Positions 1-9,912 of a stretch of DNA of 64,000 nt are shown piece by piece. This DNA comes from Rhodanobacter humi (GTDB taxonomy: Bacteria; Pseudomonadota; Gammaproteobacteria; Xanthomonadales; Rhodanobacteraceae): contig NZ_JBGBPY010000001.1 in assembly GCF_041107455.1 (NCBI RefSeq), forward strand, positions 3,472,001-3,536,000, read 5' to 3'. Position 1 is the first letter of the stretch; each line of letters starts with the position of its first letter. The notes beneath the pieces were generated by a model. That model did not search any database. It saw nothing but the letters and a program-made list of their open reading frames with translations, and was not told where the DNA came from. The translations under genes and the position numbers were made by a program.

Positions 1-3000
1 CCAATCAACCAGACGGCTGGCATCCTGACCGTCTCGAATACCGCCAGCGTGGCAGCCGGCAGCGGTGCCATCACGTTGAACGGACTCAACGCGTTCACCG
101 GCGCGGTGAGCCTCACCGGCGGCACCACGCAGATCACCAACGGCGGTGCGCTGACGCTGGGCTCGTTGAGCACGGGCGCACTGACCGCGACCAGCCTCGG
201 TGGCGGCGTGAACCTCGGGCAGGGCACAGTCGGCGGTGCGCTGGTCGTCACGGCCGCGGGCGACATCACCGAAACCGGTGCGCTGGGTGTGACCGGCGCT
301 TCCGGGTTCACGGTGACCGGTGGCCAGCACGACGTCCTGTTGAACACGGTCGCCACGCCGAACAATTTCGGTGGTCAGACGGTCACGGTGAACGCCAGCG
401 GTGGCGGCAGCATCGGCACTCTCAGCCTGGGCGACAGCAATGCCGCCGCGCTGTTCCCGATCCTCACGGTCGCACCGACCAACCTGGTGTTGAATTACAC
501 CCAGGCGGGCATCGCCGTGACTTCGCCGCTGACGCTGGGCGGTACCCTCGACCTCACCGCCGGCGGCGGCATCGCACTGAATGGCAGTGTGAACACGGGC
601 GGCACGCAGACTTACCACAGCGCGGTGCTGCTGGGTGGCGCCAGCACGCTGACGGCCAGCACCGGCAACGTGAGCTTCGGCGGCACGGTGAATAATGCAG
701 GCGCCACGCCGGAAGCGCTGACCGTGAATGCCGCCAACGGCCTTGTATCGTTCGGTGGTGTCGTGGGCGGCGGCGCCAACGGCGCGCTGGCCAGCCTGAC
801 CACCAACAGCGGCTCCTTCAGCGCGAATGCCCTGAGCGTCGGCGGTGGCGGGCTTTCGGTGACGACCACCGCAGGTGGCATCGCCCAGGGCACCGGCGTG
901 TTCACGGTGACGGGACCGTCGACCTTCAGTGCGGTTGGCCAGTCGATCAGCCTGACCAACAACAACGTCTTCGGCGGTACGGTCACGGCCAGCGGCACCG
1001 GCATCGCGATCACGGCCGCGGGCGATCTGTCGATCGCTTCGCTGACCGATGGCACCAACGGCGCGGTGAGCCTGATCGCCGGCGGCAACCTCATCCTGTC
1101 GGGCGCACCCATCGACACCGGTACGAGCGACTTGACCTTGTCCTCCGGCGGCACGCTGACGACCACCAGCGACATGAAAGGCGCTGACGTCTACCTCACC
1201 GGCACCAACGGGCTGAGCCTGGGCAGCAATGTCACGGCGACGACCACGCTCGGCCTCCACAGCAGCAACGGCTCGATCAACCAGACCGCCGGCGCGCTCA
1301 CGGCGGGCACGCTGGTCGGCAACTCGAACGGCAGCACCACGCTGGGTGACCTCAATGCGATCGCCAGCCTGGGCGCGTTCAGCGCGAACGGCTTCAGCCT
1401 GAGCAATGCGGGCGCGCTGACGGTGGCTGGTGCGGTGGCGGGCGGCACGGGCGCCACCACGATCACGACGGGTGCGGGAAGCAACCTCACGCTGGCCGCG
1501 ACCGGCAGCGTCGGTGGCAGCGGGGTGACACTGAACTCGGGCGGTGCGATAGCCGCGGCGGCGGGCAGCGTCGTCAACAGCAACAACGGTGCGCTGACCC
1601 TGGGCGGCGGCGCGTTCACGCTGGACGGCGCGTTGAACGCCGGCACGGGCACGGCGACGCTGGATGCGACGGGCGCGATCACGCAGGCGGCGGCCACGGG
1701 CGTCATCACGGCGGGCACGTTGACCGGTCATTCGACCGGCGCGAGCACCAGCCTGCTGGGCGTGAACCAGGTGGGCACGCTGGGTGCGTTCAACGCGAAC
1801 GGCTTCAGCCTGAGCAATGCGGGTGCGTTGACGGTGGTTGGTGCGGTGGCGGGCGGCACGGGCGCCACCACGATCACGACGGGTGCTGGAAGCAACCTCA
1901 CGCTGGCCGCGACCGGCAGCGTCGGTGGCAGCGGGGTGACGCTGAACTCGGGCGGTGCGATAGCCGCGGCGGCGGGCAGCAGCGTGAACAGCAACAACGG
2001 CGCGCTGGGCTTGAGTGGCGGTGCGTTTACGCTGGACGGTGCGTTGAACGCGGGCACCGGCACGGCAACGCTGACATCGAGCGGCGCGATCACGCAGGCG
2101 GCAGCCAGTGGTGTGATCACGGCGGGCACACTGACCGGCAGTTCGACCGGCGGCACCAGCCTTCTGGGCGCGAACAAGATCGGCACATTGAGTGCGTTCA
2201 ACGCCACGAACGGTTTCAGCCTGACGAACGCCGCGGCGCTGAACGTGGGCGGCGCCGTCGTGGGCGGCACAGGGTCGACCACGCTCACCACGACTGCAGG
2301 CAGCAACCTCGCGCTGGCGGCCACCGGCAGCGTGGCCGGCACCGGCGTGACGCTGAGCTCGGGCGGCACGCTCGACGCGGCGGCGGGCAGCAGCGTGAAC
2401 AGCAACAACGGCGCGCTGGGCTTGAGTGGCGGTGCGTTTACGCTGGACGGTGCGTTGAACGCGGGCACCGGCACGGCAACGCTGACATCGAGCGGCGCGA
2501 TCACGCAGGCGGCAGCCAGTGGTGTGATCACGGCGGGCACACTGACCGGCAGTTCGACCGGCGGCACCAGCCTTCTGGGCGCGAACAAGATCGGCACATT
2601 GAGTGCGTTCAACGCCACGAACGGTTTCAGCCTGACGAACGCCGCGGCGCTGAACGTGAGCGGCGCCGTCGCGGGCGGCACGGGCGCGACCACACTCACC
2701 ACGACTGCAGGCAACAACCTCGCGCTGGCGGCCACCGGCAGCGTGGCCGGCACCGGCGTGACGCTGAGCTCGGGCGGCACGCTCGACGCGGCGGCGGGCA
2801 GCAACGTGAACAGCAACAACGGCGCGCTGGGCTTGAGTGGCGGTGCGTTTACGCTGGACGGTGCGTTGAACGCGGGCACCGGCACGGCAACGCTGACATC
2901 GAGCGGCGCGATCACGCAGGCGGCAGCCAGTGGTGTGATCACGGCGGGCACACTGACCGGCAGTTCGACCGGCGGCACCAGCCTTCTGGGCGCGAACAAG

Positions 3001-6000
3001 ATCGGCGCGCTGGGCGCATTCACCACCGGCGGCGATTTCGCGTTCAATGACACGCAAAGCCTCACGGTCAACACGGCGCCTTCCGCGAATGGCGGTGCGG
3101 GCAACATCACCCTGGCCACCACCGGTGCCGGCTCCGATCTCGCGCTGGCGAGCGGCGTCACCGGCAACACGGTGACGCTGCAGGCCGGGCGCAACCTCAC
3201 GCAGACCGCCGGTGTCATCAAGGCGAATACGCTGGCGGGCAGTGCGGCCGGAAGCGCCAGCCTGAACGACGCCAACCTGATCGGCACGCTGGGTGCGTTC
3301 AACGCCACGAACGGTTTCAGCCTGACGAACGCCGCGGCGCTGAACGTGAGCGGCGCCGTCGCGGGCGGCACGGGGTCGACCACACTCACCACGACTGCAG
3401 GCAGCAACCTCACGCTGGCGGCCACCGGCAGCGTGGCCGGCACCGGCGTGACGCTGAGCTCGGGCGGCACGCTCGACGCGGCGGCGGGCAGCAGCGTGAA
3501 CAGCAACAACGGCGCGCTGGGCTTGAGTGGCGGTGCGTTTACGCTGGACGGTGCGTTGAACGCGGGCACCGGCACGGCAACGCTGACATCGAGCGGCGCG
3601 ATCACGCAGGCGGCAGCCAGTGGCGCGATCACGGCGGGCACGCTGACCGGTCATTCGACCGGCGCGAGCACCAGCCTGCTGGGCGTGAACCAGGTGGGCA
3701 CGCTGGGTGCGTTCAACGCGAACGGCTTCAGCCTGAGCAATGCGGGTGCGTTGACGGTGGTTGGTGCGGTGGCGGGCGGCACGGGCGCCACCACGATCAC
3801 GACGGGTGCTGGAAGCAACCTCACGCTGGCCGCGACCGGCAGCGTCGGTGGCAGCGGGGTGACGCTGAACTCGGGCGGTGCGATAGCCGCGGCGGCGGGC
3901 AGTGTCGTCAACAGCAACAACGGTGCGCTGACCCTGGGCGGCGGCGCGTTCACGCTGGACGGCGCGTTGAACGCCGGCACGGGCACGGCGACGCTGACAT
4001 CGAGCGGCGCGATCACGCAGGCGGCAGCCAGTGGTGTGATCACGGCGGGCACGTTGACCGGTCACTCGACCGGCGCGAGCACCAGCCTGCTGGGCGCGAA
4101 CCAGGTGGGTACGCTGGGCGCGTTCAGCGCGAACGGTTTCGGCCTGACGGATGCGCGGGCGTTGACGGTGACCGGTGCGGTGGCGGGCGGTACGGGCGCC
4201 ACCGCGATCACGACGACGGGTGCAGGAAGCAACCTCACACTGGCCGCGACCGGCAGCGTCGGTGGCAGCGGGGTGACGCTGAACTCGGGCGGTGCGATAG
4301 CCGCGGCGGCGGGCAGTGTCGTCAACAGCAACAACGGTGCGCTGACCCTGGGCGGCGGCGCATTCACGCTGGACGGCGCGTTGAACGCCGGCACGGGCAC
4401 GGCGACGCTGGATGCGACGGGTGCGATCACGCAGGCGGCGGCCACGGGTGTCATCACGGCGGGCACGCTGACCGGTCACTCGACCGGCGCGAGCACCAGC
4501 CTGCTGGGCGCGAACCAGGTGGGTACGCTGGGCGCGTTCAGCGCGAACGGTTTCGGCCTGACGGATGCGCGGGCGTTGACGGTGGCTGCTGGCGCCACGG
4601 TGGACGGCGGCACGGCCGGCACGACGCTGACGACGACGGGCGCGGGAAACGGCCTGACGATCAACGGTACGCTGGGCAACACCAGGGGCACGACGACGCT
4701 GGCTTCGGCCGGTGCGATCGACGAAGGCGCGAACGGCGTGGTGAAGGCGAGCACGCTGACCGGCAGTGCGACCGACGACGCCACGCTGGGCGGCGCCAAC
4801 CTCATCGGCACGCTGGGCAGCTTCAGCGCCAGGGACATCGCCCTCGTCGACGCGCAGGCGCTGACGGTGGCGGGACCGCTGGCGACGACCGGCGGTACCG
4901 GCAACATCAGCTTGCGCACGACGGGCGGCGGCAACGTGCTGAGCGTGAACACTGCGCTGAGCGGCGGGACCATCACGCTCGATTCGGCCGGCGCGCTGAC
5001 GGTGGGCAACAGCATCACCGGCACGGCGGTGAACCTGGGTGCGGGCGGCAACCTGGCGATCAATGCGGCGGTAAGCAGCGGCACGGGCACGACGACGCTC
5101 ACGCAGACCGGCACCGGCGCGATCACCGAGGGAGCCGGCGGCACGATCACGGCCGGCACGCTGACCGGCAGTTCGACGGGTGCAACGACGCTGGGCAATG
5201 CCAACCTGATCAGCACGCTGGGTGCGTTCGGCGCGAACGGTTTCAGCCTGGCGAATGCGCAGGCGCTGACGGTCGGCGGCGCGGTGAACGGCGGCACGGG
5301 CACGGCGGCCATCCACACCACGACCGGGGCGCTGACGGTGGGCGGCGCCGTCAGCGGCAACGCGGTGACGCTGGACAGCGCCGGCGGACTGGCGATCAAC
5401 GCGGCGGTGAACAGCGGCGGCGGCACCACCACGCTGACTTCCGGCGGCACGATCGGCGAAGGCAGCGGCGGCCTCCTCACGGCAGGCCTGTTGACCGGCA
5501 GCTCCAGTGGCGCGACCACGCTGGGCGGCGCCAATGCGATCGCGAACCTGGGCAACTTCACCGCGAACGGCTTCAGCCTGACGAACGCGCAGGCGCTGAC
5601 GGTGGCCGGCGCGGTGAGCGGCGGCGCGGCGGGCGTCACGCTGGCCACCACGTCCGGCAACCTGACGGTGGATGGCAGCGTGAACAGCGGCAGCGGCACC
5701 ACCATGCTGACTTCGGCCGGGGCCATCGGCGAAGGCAGCAGCGGTGTCATCGCAGCCGGCACGCTGACCGGCAGCGCCGCCGGCGCCACCGCGCTGAACG
5801 GGGCGAACCAGATCGGCACGCTGGGCAGCTTTGGCGCGAACGGCTTCGGCCTGACGAACGCACAGGCGCTGACGGTGGCCGGCACGGTGAACGGCGGCAG
5901 CGGTGCCACCGGCATCGCCACCACTGCGGGGGCGCTCACGGTGTACGGCAGCGTCGCCGGCGCTTCGGTTGCACTCGGCGGGCAGGGCGGTCTCGGCATC

Positions 6001-7617
6001 AACGGCAGCGTGAACAGCGGCGCCGGCAGCACCACGCTGAGTTCCGGCGGTGCGATCAGCGAAGGCAGTGGCGGCGCCATCACCGCCGGCACGCTGATCG
6101 GCAGCGCCAGCGGCGCGGCGGTGCTGGGCGGCGCCAACGCGATCGCGAGCCTGGGCAACTTCACGGCGAACGGCTTCAGCCTCAGCAACACGCAGGCGTT
6201 GACGGTGGGAGGCGCGGTGAGCGGCGGCAGCGGCGCCACCAGCCTCGCCACCACGGCGGGCGCGCTGACCATCAACGGCAGCATCGCCGGTGGCACGGTG
6301 AGCCTGGACGGCGGCAGCGGCCTCGCGATCAACGGCGGCGTGAACAGCGGCAGCGGCACGACCACGCTGGCTTCGGGCGGCGCGATCGGCGAGGGCGGCA
6401 ACGGCGTCATCACGGCGGGCACCTTGATCGGCAACGCCGCGGGCGCGGCCGCGTTGAACGGCGCGAACCAGGTCGGCAGTCTGGGCGGGTTCAGCGCGAA
6501 CGGCTTCAGCCTGAACAATGCGCAGGCGCTGACCGTGGCGGGCGCGGTGAACAGCGGCAACGGCGCGACCAGCCTCGCCACCACGGCGGGCGCGTTGACG
6601 GTCAACGGCAATGTCGCCGGCAGCGCCGTCACCCTCAACGGCGGCAGCGGCCTCGCGATCAACGCGGGCGTGAACAGCGGTGGCGGCACGACCACGCTGC
6701 TCTCGGGCGGCGCGATCAGCGAGGGCAGCAACGGCGTGGTCACCGCGGGCACCCTGACCGGCCAGTCGACCGGCAGCACCACGCTGGATCCGGCGAACAT
6801 GATCGCCACGCTGGGCAATTTCACGGCGAACGGCTTCAACCTGCTGAACGGCGAGGCGCTGACCGTCGCCGGCACCGTCAATGGCGGCAGCGGCATCACG
6901 CTGCAGACCACCAGCGGCGGCGTGACGATAGCCGGCGCCTTGTCCGCCCGGCTTGTCACGCTGCAGTCCGCCGGCACCATCGACGGCGGCGCGGGCGGCA
7001 GCATCACCGCCGCCACGCTGACCGGCAGCGCGGCCGGCCCGACCACACTGGGCACAGCCACGCAGTTCATGGGCAACCATGTCTCCACGCTGGGCGGGTT
7101 CGCCTCGCCGGCCGGCTTCAGCTTCACCAACGCGCAGACGCTGACGCTGGCCTCGGTGGGCGGCAGCGCGTACACGGTGAATGCGGGCACGTCGTCGCTG
7201 TACCTGGGCGTGAGCGGCGGCGACCTGCTGCAGCAAGGCACCAACTGGTTGTACGACGGCGCTGGTACCTGGTCCTCGACCGGCCGCATTGGCACCATCG
7301 GCGCGCCGATCTACGTCACCGGCGTGAGCGACCAGACGGTGGCCCAGGTCGGCGTGCCACCGGCCTACTTCTACGCGGTGGATGCGCAGGGCAACCTGCT
7401 GCCGGTGGTCGGCGCGCCCAGTGTCAACGTGCCGACTTCGGCGCTGACCAGCCGCGCGCAGAACGGCAACCACGGCGATGCCTACATCGACCCCAGCGTG
7501 ATCAACGCCAACTACCGCTCGTTCGGCATCGTGCCGTCCGGCATCCTGCTGCCGGCCGACCAGCAGGCCTGCCAGCCGGGCCAGCCCGCATCGGCCGATT
7601 GTCCGGACAATGACTGA
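1..7617 (+). CDS. Giant repetitive exoprotein, filamentous-haemagglutinin-like, 3' part (5' end outside window)
   Basis: The frame is open from base 1, so only the last 2538 residues are visible and the secretion signal is missing. The protein is almost entirely Gly, Ala, Ser, Thr and Asn, in short beta-strand-forming blocks, as in the beta-helical stalks of FHA-like exoproteins and large adhesins. Two repeat families are visible. From about 1400 to 4600, 137-residue units (411 bp) carry the phrase GALGLSGGAFTLDGALNAGT. From about 4750 to 6950, units of roughly 91-110 residues carry variants of ANGFSLxNAQALTV. The last 150 residues are non-repetitive and end with a short Pro/Cys-containing tail. 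No beta-barrel is present, so it is probably not a classical autotransporter. Two-partner secretion is the likely route, inferred because no partner is in view. The stop overlaps the start of the next gene. Confidence 0.8.
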   Translation, partial: PINQTAGILTVSNTASVAAGSGAITLNGLNAFTGAVSLTGGTTQITNGGALTLGSLSTGALTATSLGGGVNLGQGTVGGALVVTAAGDITETGALGVTGASGFTVTGGQHDVLLNTVATPNNFGGQTVTVNASGGGSIGTLSLGDSNAAALFPILTVAPTNLVLNYTQAGIAVTSPLTLGGTLDLTAGGGIALNGSVNTGGTQTYHSAVLLGGASTLTASTGNVSFGGTVNNAGATPEALTVNAANGLVSFGGVVGGGANGALASLTTNSGSFSANALSVGGGGLSVTTTAGGIAQGTGVFTVTGPSTFSAVGQSISLTNNNVFGGTVTASGTGIAITAAGDLSIASLTDGTNGAVSLIAGGNLILSGAPIDTGTSDLTLSSGGTLTTTSDMKGADVYLTGTNGLSLGSNVTATTTLGLHSSNGSINQTAGALTAGTLVGNSNGSTTLGDLNAIASLGAFSANGFSLSNAGALTVAGAVAGGTGATTITTGAGSNLTLAATGSVGGSGVTLNSGGAIAAAAGSVVNSNNGALTLGGGAFTLDGALNAGTGTATLDATGAITQAAATGVITAGTLTGHSTGASTSLLGVNQVGTLGAFNANGFSLSNAGALTVVGAVAGGTGATTITTGAGSNLTLAATGSVGGSGVTLNSGGAIAAAAGSSVNSNNGALGLSGGAFTLDGALNAGTGTATLTSSGAITQAAASGVITAGTLTGSSTGGTSLLGANKIGTLSAFNATNGFSLTNAAALNVGGAVVGGTGSTTLTTTAGSNLALAATGSVAGTGVTLSSGGTLDAAAGSSVNSNNGALGLSGGAFTLDGALNAGTGTATLTSSGAITQAAASGVITAGTLTGSSTGGTSLLGANKIGTLSAFNATNGFSLTNAAALNVSGAVAGGTGATTLTTTAGNNLALAATGSVAGTGVTLSSGGTLDAAAGSNVNSNNGALGLSGGAFTLDGALNAGTGTATLTSSGAITQAAASGVITAGTLTGSSTGGTSLLGANKIGALGAFTTGGDFAFNDTQSLTVNTAPSANGGAGNITLATTGAGSDLALASGVTGNTVTLQAGRNLTQTAGVIKANTLAGSAAGSASLNDANLIGTLGAFNATNGFSLTNAAALNVSGAVAGGTGSTTLTTTAGSNLTLAATGSVAGTGVTLSSGGTLDAAAGSSVNSNNGALGLSGGAFTLDGALNAGTGTATLTSSGAITQAAASGAITAGTLTGHSTGASTSLLGVNQVGTLGAFNANGFSLSNAGALTVVGAVAGGTGATTITTGAGSNLTLAATGSVGGSGVTLNSGGAIAAAAGSVVNSNNGALTLGGGAFTLDGALNAGTGTATLTSSGAITQAAASGVITAGTLTGHSTGASTSLLGANQVGTLGAFSANGFGLTDARALTVTGAVAGGTGATAITTTGAGSNLTLAATGSVGGSGVTLNSGGAIAAAAGSVVNSNNGALTLGGGAFTLDGALNAGTGTATLDATGAITQAAATGVITAGTLTGHSTGASTSLLGANQVGTLGAFSANGFGLTDARALTVAAGATVDGGTAGTTLTTTGAGNGLTINGTLGNTRGTTTLASAGAIDEGANGVVKASTLTGSATDDATLGGANLIGTLGSFSARDIALVDAQALTVAGPLATTGGTGNISLRTTGGGNVLSVNTALSGGTITLDSAGALTVGNSITGTAVNLGAGGNLAINAAVSSGTGTTTLTQTGTGAITEGAGGTITAGTLTGSSTGATTLGNANLISTLGAFGANGFSLANAQALTVGGAVNGGTGTAAIHTTTGALTVGGAVSGNAVTLDSAGGLAINAAVNSGGGTTTLTSGGTIGEGSGGLLTAGLLTGSSSGATTLGGANAIANLGNFTANGFSLTNAQALTVAGAVSGGAAGVTLATTSGNLTVDGSVNSGSGTTMLTSAGAIGEGSSGVIAAGTLTGSAAGATALNGANQIGTLGSFGANGFGLTNAQALTVAGTVNGGSGATGIATTAGALTVYGSVAGASVALGGQGGLGINGSVNSGAGSTTLSSGGAISEGSGGAITAGTLIGSASGAAVLGGANAIASLGNFTANGFSLSNTQALTVGGAVSGGSGATSLATTAGALTINGSIAGGTVSLDGGSGLAINGGVNSGSGTTTLASGGAIGEGGNGVITAGTLIGNAAGAAALNGANQVGSLGGFSANGFSLNNAQALTVAGAVNSGNGATSLATTAGALTVNGNVAGSAVTLNGGSGLAINAGVNSGGGTTTLLSGGAISEGSNGVVTAGTLTGQSTGSTTLDPANMIATLGNFTANGFNLLNGEALTVAGTVNGGSGITLQTTSGGVTIAGALSARLVTLQSAGTIDGGAGGSITAATLTGSAAGPTTLGTATQFMGNHVSTLGGFASPAGFSFTNAQTLTLASVGGSAYTVNAGTSSLYLGVSGGDLLQQGTNWLYDGAGTWSSTGRIGTIGAPIYVTGVSDQTVAQVGVPPAYFYAVDAQGNLLPVVGAPSVNVPTSALTSRAQNGNHGDAYIDPSVINANYRSFGIVPSGILLPADQQACQPGQPASADCPDND
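1450..4600 (+). repeat. Tandem 411-bp coding repeats within the exoprotein
   Basis: Equivalent points of successive units fall at 1570, 1981, 2392, 2803, 3493, 3904 and 4318. The spacing is 411 bp except for a 690-bp step, where a different unit (about 3000-3290) is inserted, and one 414-bp step. The stretch around GCGCTGGGCTTGAGTGG is nearly base-identical at 2005, 2415, 2825 and 3515. This points to recent duplication or gene conversion rather than only protein-level conservation. Confidence 0.85.
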
Positions 7618-8740
7618 GTCGCGGCGGATGCGGCATGGCCCGCGCCTGCTGCCGGCGCTGGCGGGTTTCGGCCTGCTGCTGGCAGCCGGTGGCTGGGGAG
7701 CGATGGCGCAGGACGCGGCGCGCCCCACCGGCGACTACGTGCTGGCGCAACTCGATGCGGCGCGGCAGGCGTTGGCGCAGCGCGCGACGCAGCAGCCGGA
7801 TCCCGCCCTGGCCGAAGCCGGGCGGCAGCTCGGGCAGATCGGCGATGCCCTGCGCCGGCAACTGGGCGGCGCGACGGCCCAGCCCATCGAGATCCTCGGC
7901 GACAAGACCAAGGCCGCCGCGCTGCGTGCGGATGCCGCCGCCCAGCGCACCCAGGCCTGGCTGAAGGCTTCGTCCGGTTGTCGCGGCAGCGACGCGAAGG
8001 CGCTGGCGGCGGCGCTGGCGTTGGCCGTCGAGCGACTCGCCGCGGCGCCGACCTCCGACAAACCATCGCCGCCGGTGATCGACGCGGTCGAGACGGCGGA
8101 CCAGCAGCCGTTGTTCGTGATCCATCCCGCCGACCAGCCGCTGGCCTTCGCCGTGCTCGGCGCGAACCTGCTGGACGCGCAGTGCGCGAATCCGCAGGTG
8201 AGCCTGACCGACGCGCAGGGCAAGCCGGTCGACGCGCAACCCGTCATCACCGGCATCACGCCGCAGCGCATCGCGCTCAAGCTCGCCAACACGACCGGCC
8301 TGCAGCCGGGCGGCTACGTGTTGCACGTGGTGCCGCAGCGCAAGGCCTTCCTGGTGGGTTGCACGAAGCAACCCGAGGCGGTCGCGGCGTTGCAGGTGGC
8401 GCCGCCGCTGCACGTGGTCATCGACTACACGCTCAGCGCGACTTGCCGCGGACAGGGGCAGCTTACCCTGGGGCACGGCAGCCTGCCGGCCATCGCGAAG
8501 CAGGGCGCCACCGTGTCGCAGCCGATCGATGCGGCGGCTTGCGCGAATCCCGAGAGCTACACGATCAGCGCGACCGCGCATTTCGGCGATGGCGACCAGG
8601 CCACGGTGGGGCCGGTCACGCAGCCGGCCGATGCCGGCATCACCGCCGGCCTGCCGGGCGGCTTGACGCTCAGCTGGAACCCGGCCATCCACAGCCTGTT
8701 CGCGCGTGCCGAGGCGAACCAGTGCCGGGGCAGTGGCTGA
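7610..8740 (+). CDS. Secreted six-cysteine protein of unknown function, coupled to the exoprotein
   Basis: 376 residues. The ATG lies inside the 3' end of the exoprotein gene (8-bp overlap), which suggests translational coupling and a joint role. Residues 8-34 form a signal peptide, with a hydrophobic core around LLPALAGFGLLLAAG and probable cleavage after AMA. Residues 40-145 are Ala/Gln/Arg-rich and probably helical or coiled-coil. Residues 155-265 look like an Ig/IPT-type beta domain, and a second beta region follows. Six cysteines (124, 192, 251, 279, 311, 372) could make three disulfides in the periplasm or outside the cell. I do not recognise a family. A partner, chaperone or anchor for the exoprotein is an inference from the overlap alone. 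Confidence 0.75.
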   Translation: MTESRRMRHGPRLLPALAGFGLLLAAGGWGAMAQDAARPTGDYVLAQLDAARQALAQRATQQPDPALAEAGRQLGQIGDALRRQLGGATAQPIEILGDKTKAAALRADAAAQRTQAWLKASSGCRGSDAKALAAALALAVERLAAAPTSDKPSPPVIDAVETADQQPLFVIHPADQPLAFAVLGANLLDAQCANPQVSLTDAQGKPVDAQPVITGITPQRIALKLANTTGLQPGGYVLHVVPQRKAFLVGCTKQPEAVAALQVAPPLHVVIDYTLSATCRGQGQLTLGHGSLPAIAKQGATVSQPIDAAACANPESYTISATAHFGDGDQATVGPVTQPADAGITAGLPGGLTLSWNPAIHSLFARAEANQCRGSG

Positions 8741-8752
8741 AGGAGCCGGGAC

Positions 8753-9785
8753 TCATTCGTCGCCGCTGGAACCGGAGATGATCTGGAATTCCGACAGGCC
8801 GCCGGGCGCCAGTTCCTTCATCAGGTCGACGAAGTCCATGCCGACCAGCCGCTGCGCGCGGCGCAGCAGGTGCGGGATCGGACTGGAGGGTTCGCGCCGC
8901 GTGTAGTACTCGCAGATCTCGTCCAGCCGACGGATGACGTCCTGCGCCGTTTCGATGCGGCCACTCGCCCCGCTTGCGGGCGCCGCGCCGGGCGCCGCCT
9001 TCCGCGTCGGCCGGGGCGTCCGCGGTGCCGGCCGGCGCGCGCTTGGCGACCTCGACGTCGAGGAATTTCTTGAGCTCGTAAATCTCGCCGAGCAGCGGCT
9101 TGAGATCCGGTCCCGCCGTGCCTATGCGGTCGGTGAAGATCGCATCGATGGCGCGGGCGTGTTCCATGGCCGTCGTTGTCGCCTGGGCGGCGTCGAGCAA
9201 CTGCTCCTCGGGGCAATCCAGGCAGCAGGCTTCGATGTCGGTCATGCTCGGTGACGCGGCATCGCCCTCCGCCGAGGTTTTCAGCGTGCCGTTGGCGATG
9301 CGCAGGTCGCGCAGCGAGAACCGGCCCAGGCGTGGGGACTGCACGAACGGCGCGCCGCGGAAGTAGCCCAGCACGCCTTGCATGTCGACCAGCGGCATCA
9401 CTGCGTTCACGCGCGCGGTGGGGTCGTTGTCGTCCTCGGCGTCCAGTTGCGGGTGCACGCTGTCCCAGAGGTTTTCCAGCAGGCCGCGGATCAGTGCCAG
9501 TCCGTCGGACCAGCCGGCGAGCCCGTGCATGCGCGTCCATGCGGAGGTGAGGTGCACGGCCACGCGCAGGTCGCGGCTGCGGCCCAGCAGGGCTTCGCCC
9601 AGCGACGAAACCTTGTCCCAGTCGGGTTCCTCGGCGGTCTTCACGCTGTCGCCGATCGCGCGCTCGGCCTTCGGCGTGGCCGTGCGTTCCAGGGTCTGGA
9701 AGTCGGCGTCGTATTCCAGGTCGGGGCCGCTCGGGGCCTCGTCGGCAAGCGGTGTCAGCAGCGATTCCAGATCGTGGCGCGCCAT
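8753..9785 (-). pseudogene. tssA: Type VI secretion protein TssA (ImpA family), frameshifted
   Basis: The N-terminal part (MARHDLESLLTPLADEAPSG, followed by an ImpA_N domain with DLRVAVHLTSAWTRMHGLAG) is typical of TssA, which caps and primes the type VI sheath. The start is the ATG at 9785, which has GGGGAAA upstream. After residue about 265 the frame is lost near 8990-9000. The expected C-terminal end (RRLDEICEYYTRREPSSPIP to ISGSSGDE) continues in another frame and stops at 8753. One extra G in a GG pair of the coding strand (8998/8999) explains the shift, and an intact product would be about 343 residues. No other type VI gene is near, so this is an orphan copy. It could be a real pseudogene or a sequencing error. 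Confidence 0.85.
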
Positions 9786-9872
9786 CGGATTTCCCCTTGT
9801 ACCCAAGCCCCGAATGGTACATCAGGCGGGCTGCACAAGGTTCGCCGCAAGTGCCGTTCGATGCGGCAACAC

Positions 9873-9902
9873 GCAAGCGCACGTCCGCGGACGTGCGCTT
9901 GC
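9873..9902. terminator. Perfect 30-bp palindrome after the autotransporter gene
   Basis: A perfect palindrome with left half GCAAGCGCACGTCCG lies 10 bp beyond the stop of the minus-strand autotransporter gene. No T-run follows on that strand. It is a candidate terminator or mRNA-end hairpin, and it also sits just upstream of tssA. Confidence 0.55.
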
Positions 9903-9912
9903 GGTCATGGGC

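Noticed and set aside
1450-4600. Regular repeats considered as a CRISPR array
   Set aside because: The 411-bp period is far too long, the units are translated in frame, and no cas genes are present.
4476-7298. Long minus-strand open frame of 940 codons (with others at 1728-3641) opposite the exoprotein
   Set aside because: It mirrors the Gly/Ala/Thr repeat of the plus strand as a Pro/Ala/Val repeat, has no family features, and arises from the codon bias of the real gene.
8821-9882. Alternative minus-strand frame of 353 codons over tssA
   Set aside because: It is Arg/Pro-rich and has no TssA motifs in any part. The conserved tssA segments lie in the other two frames, so it is a shadow.
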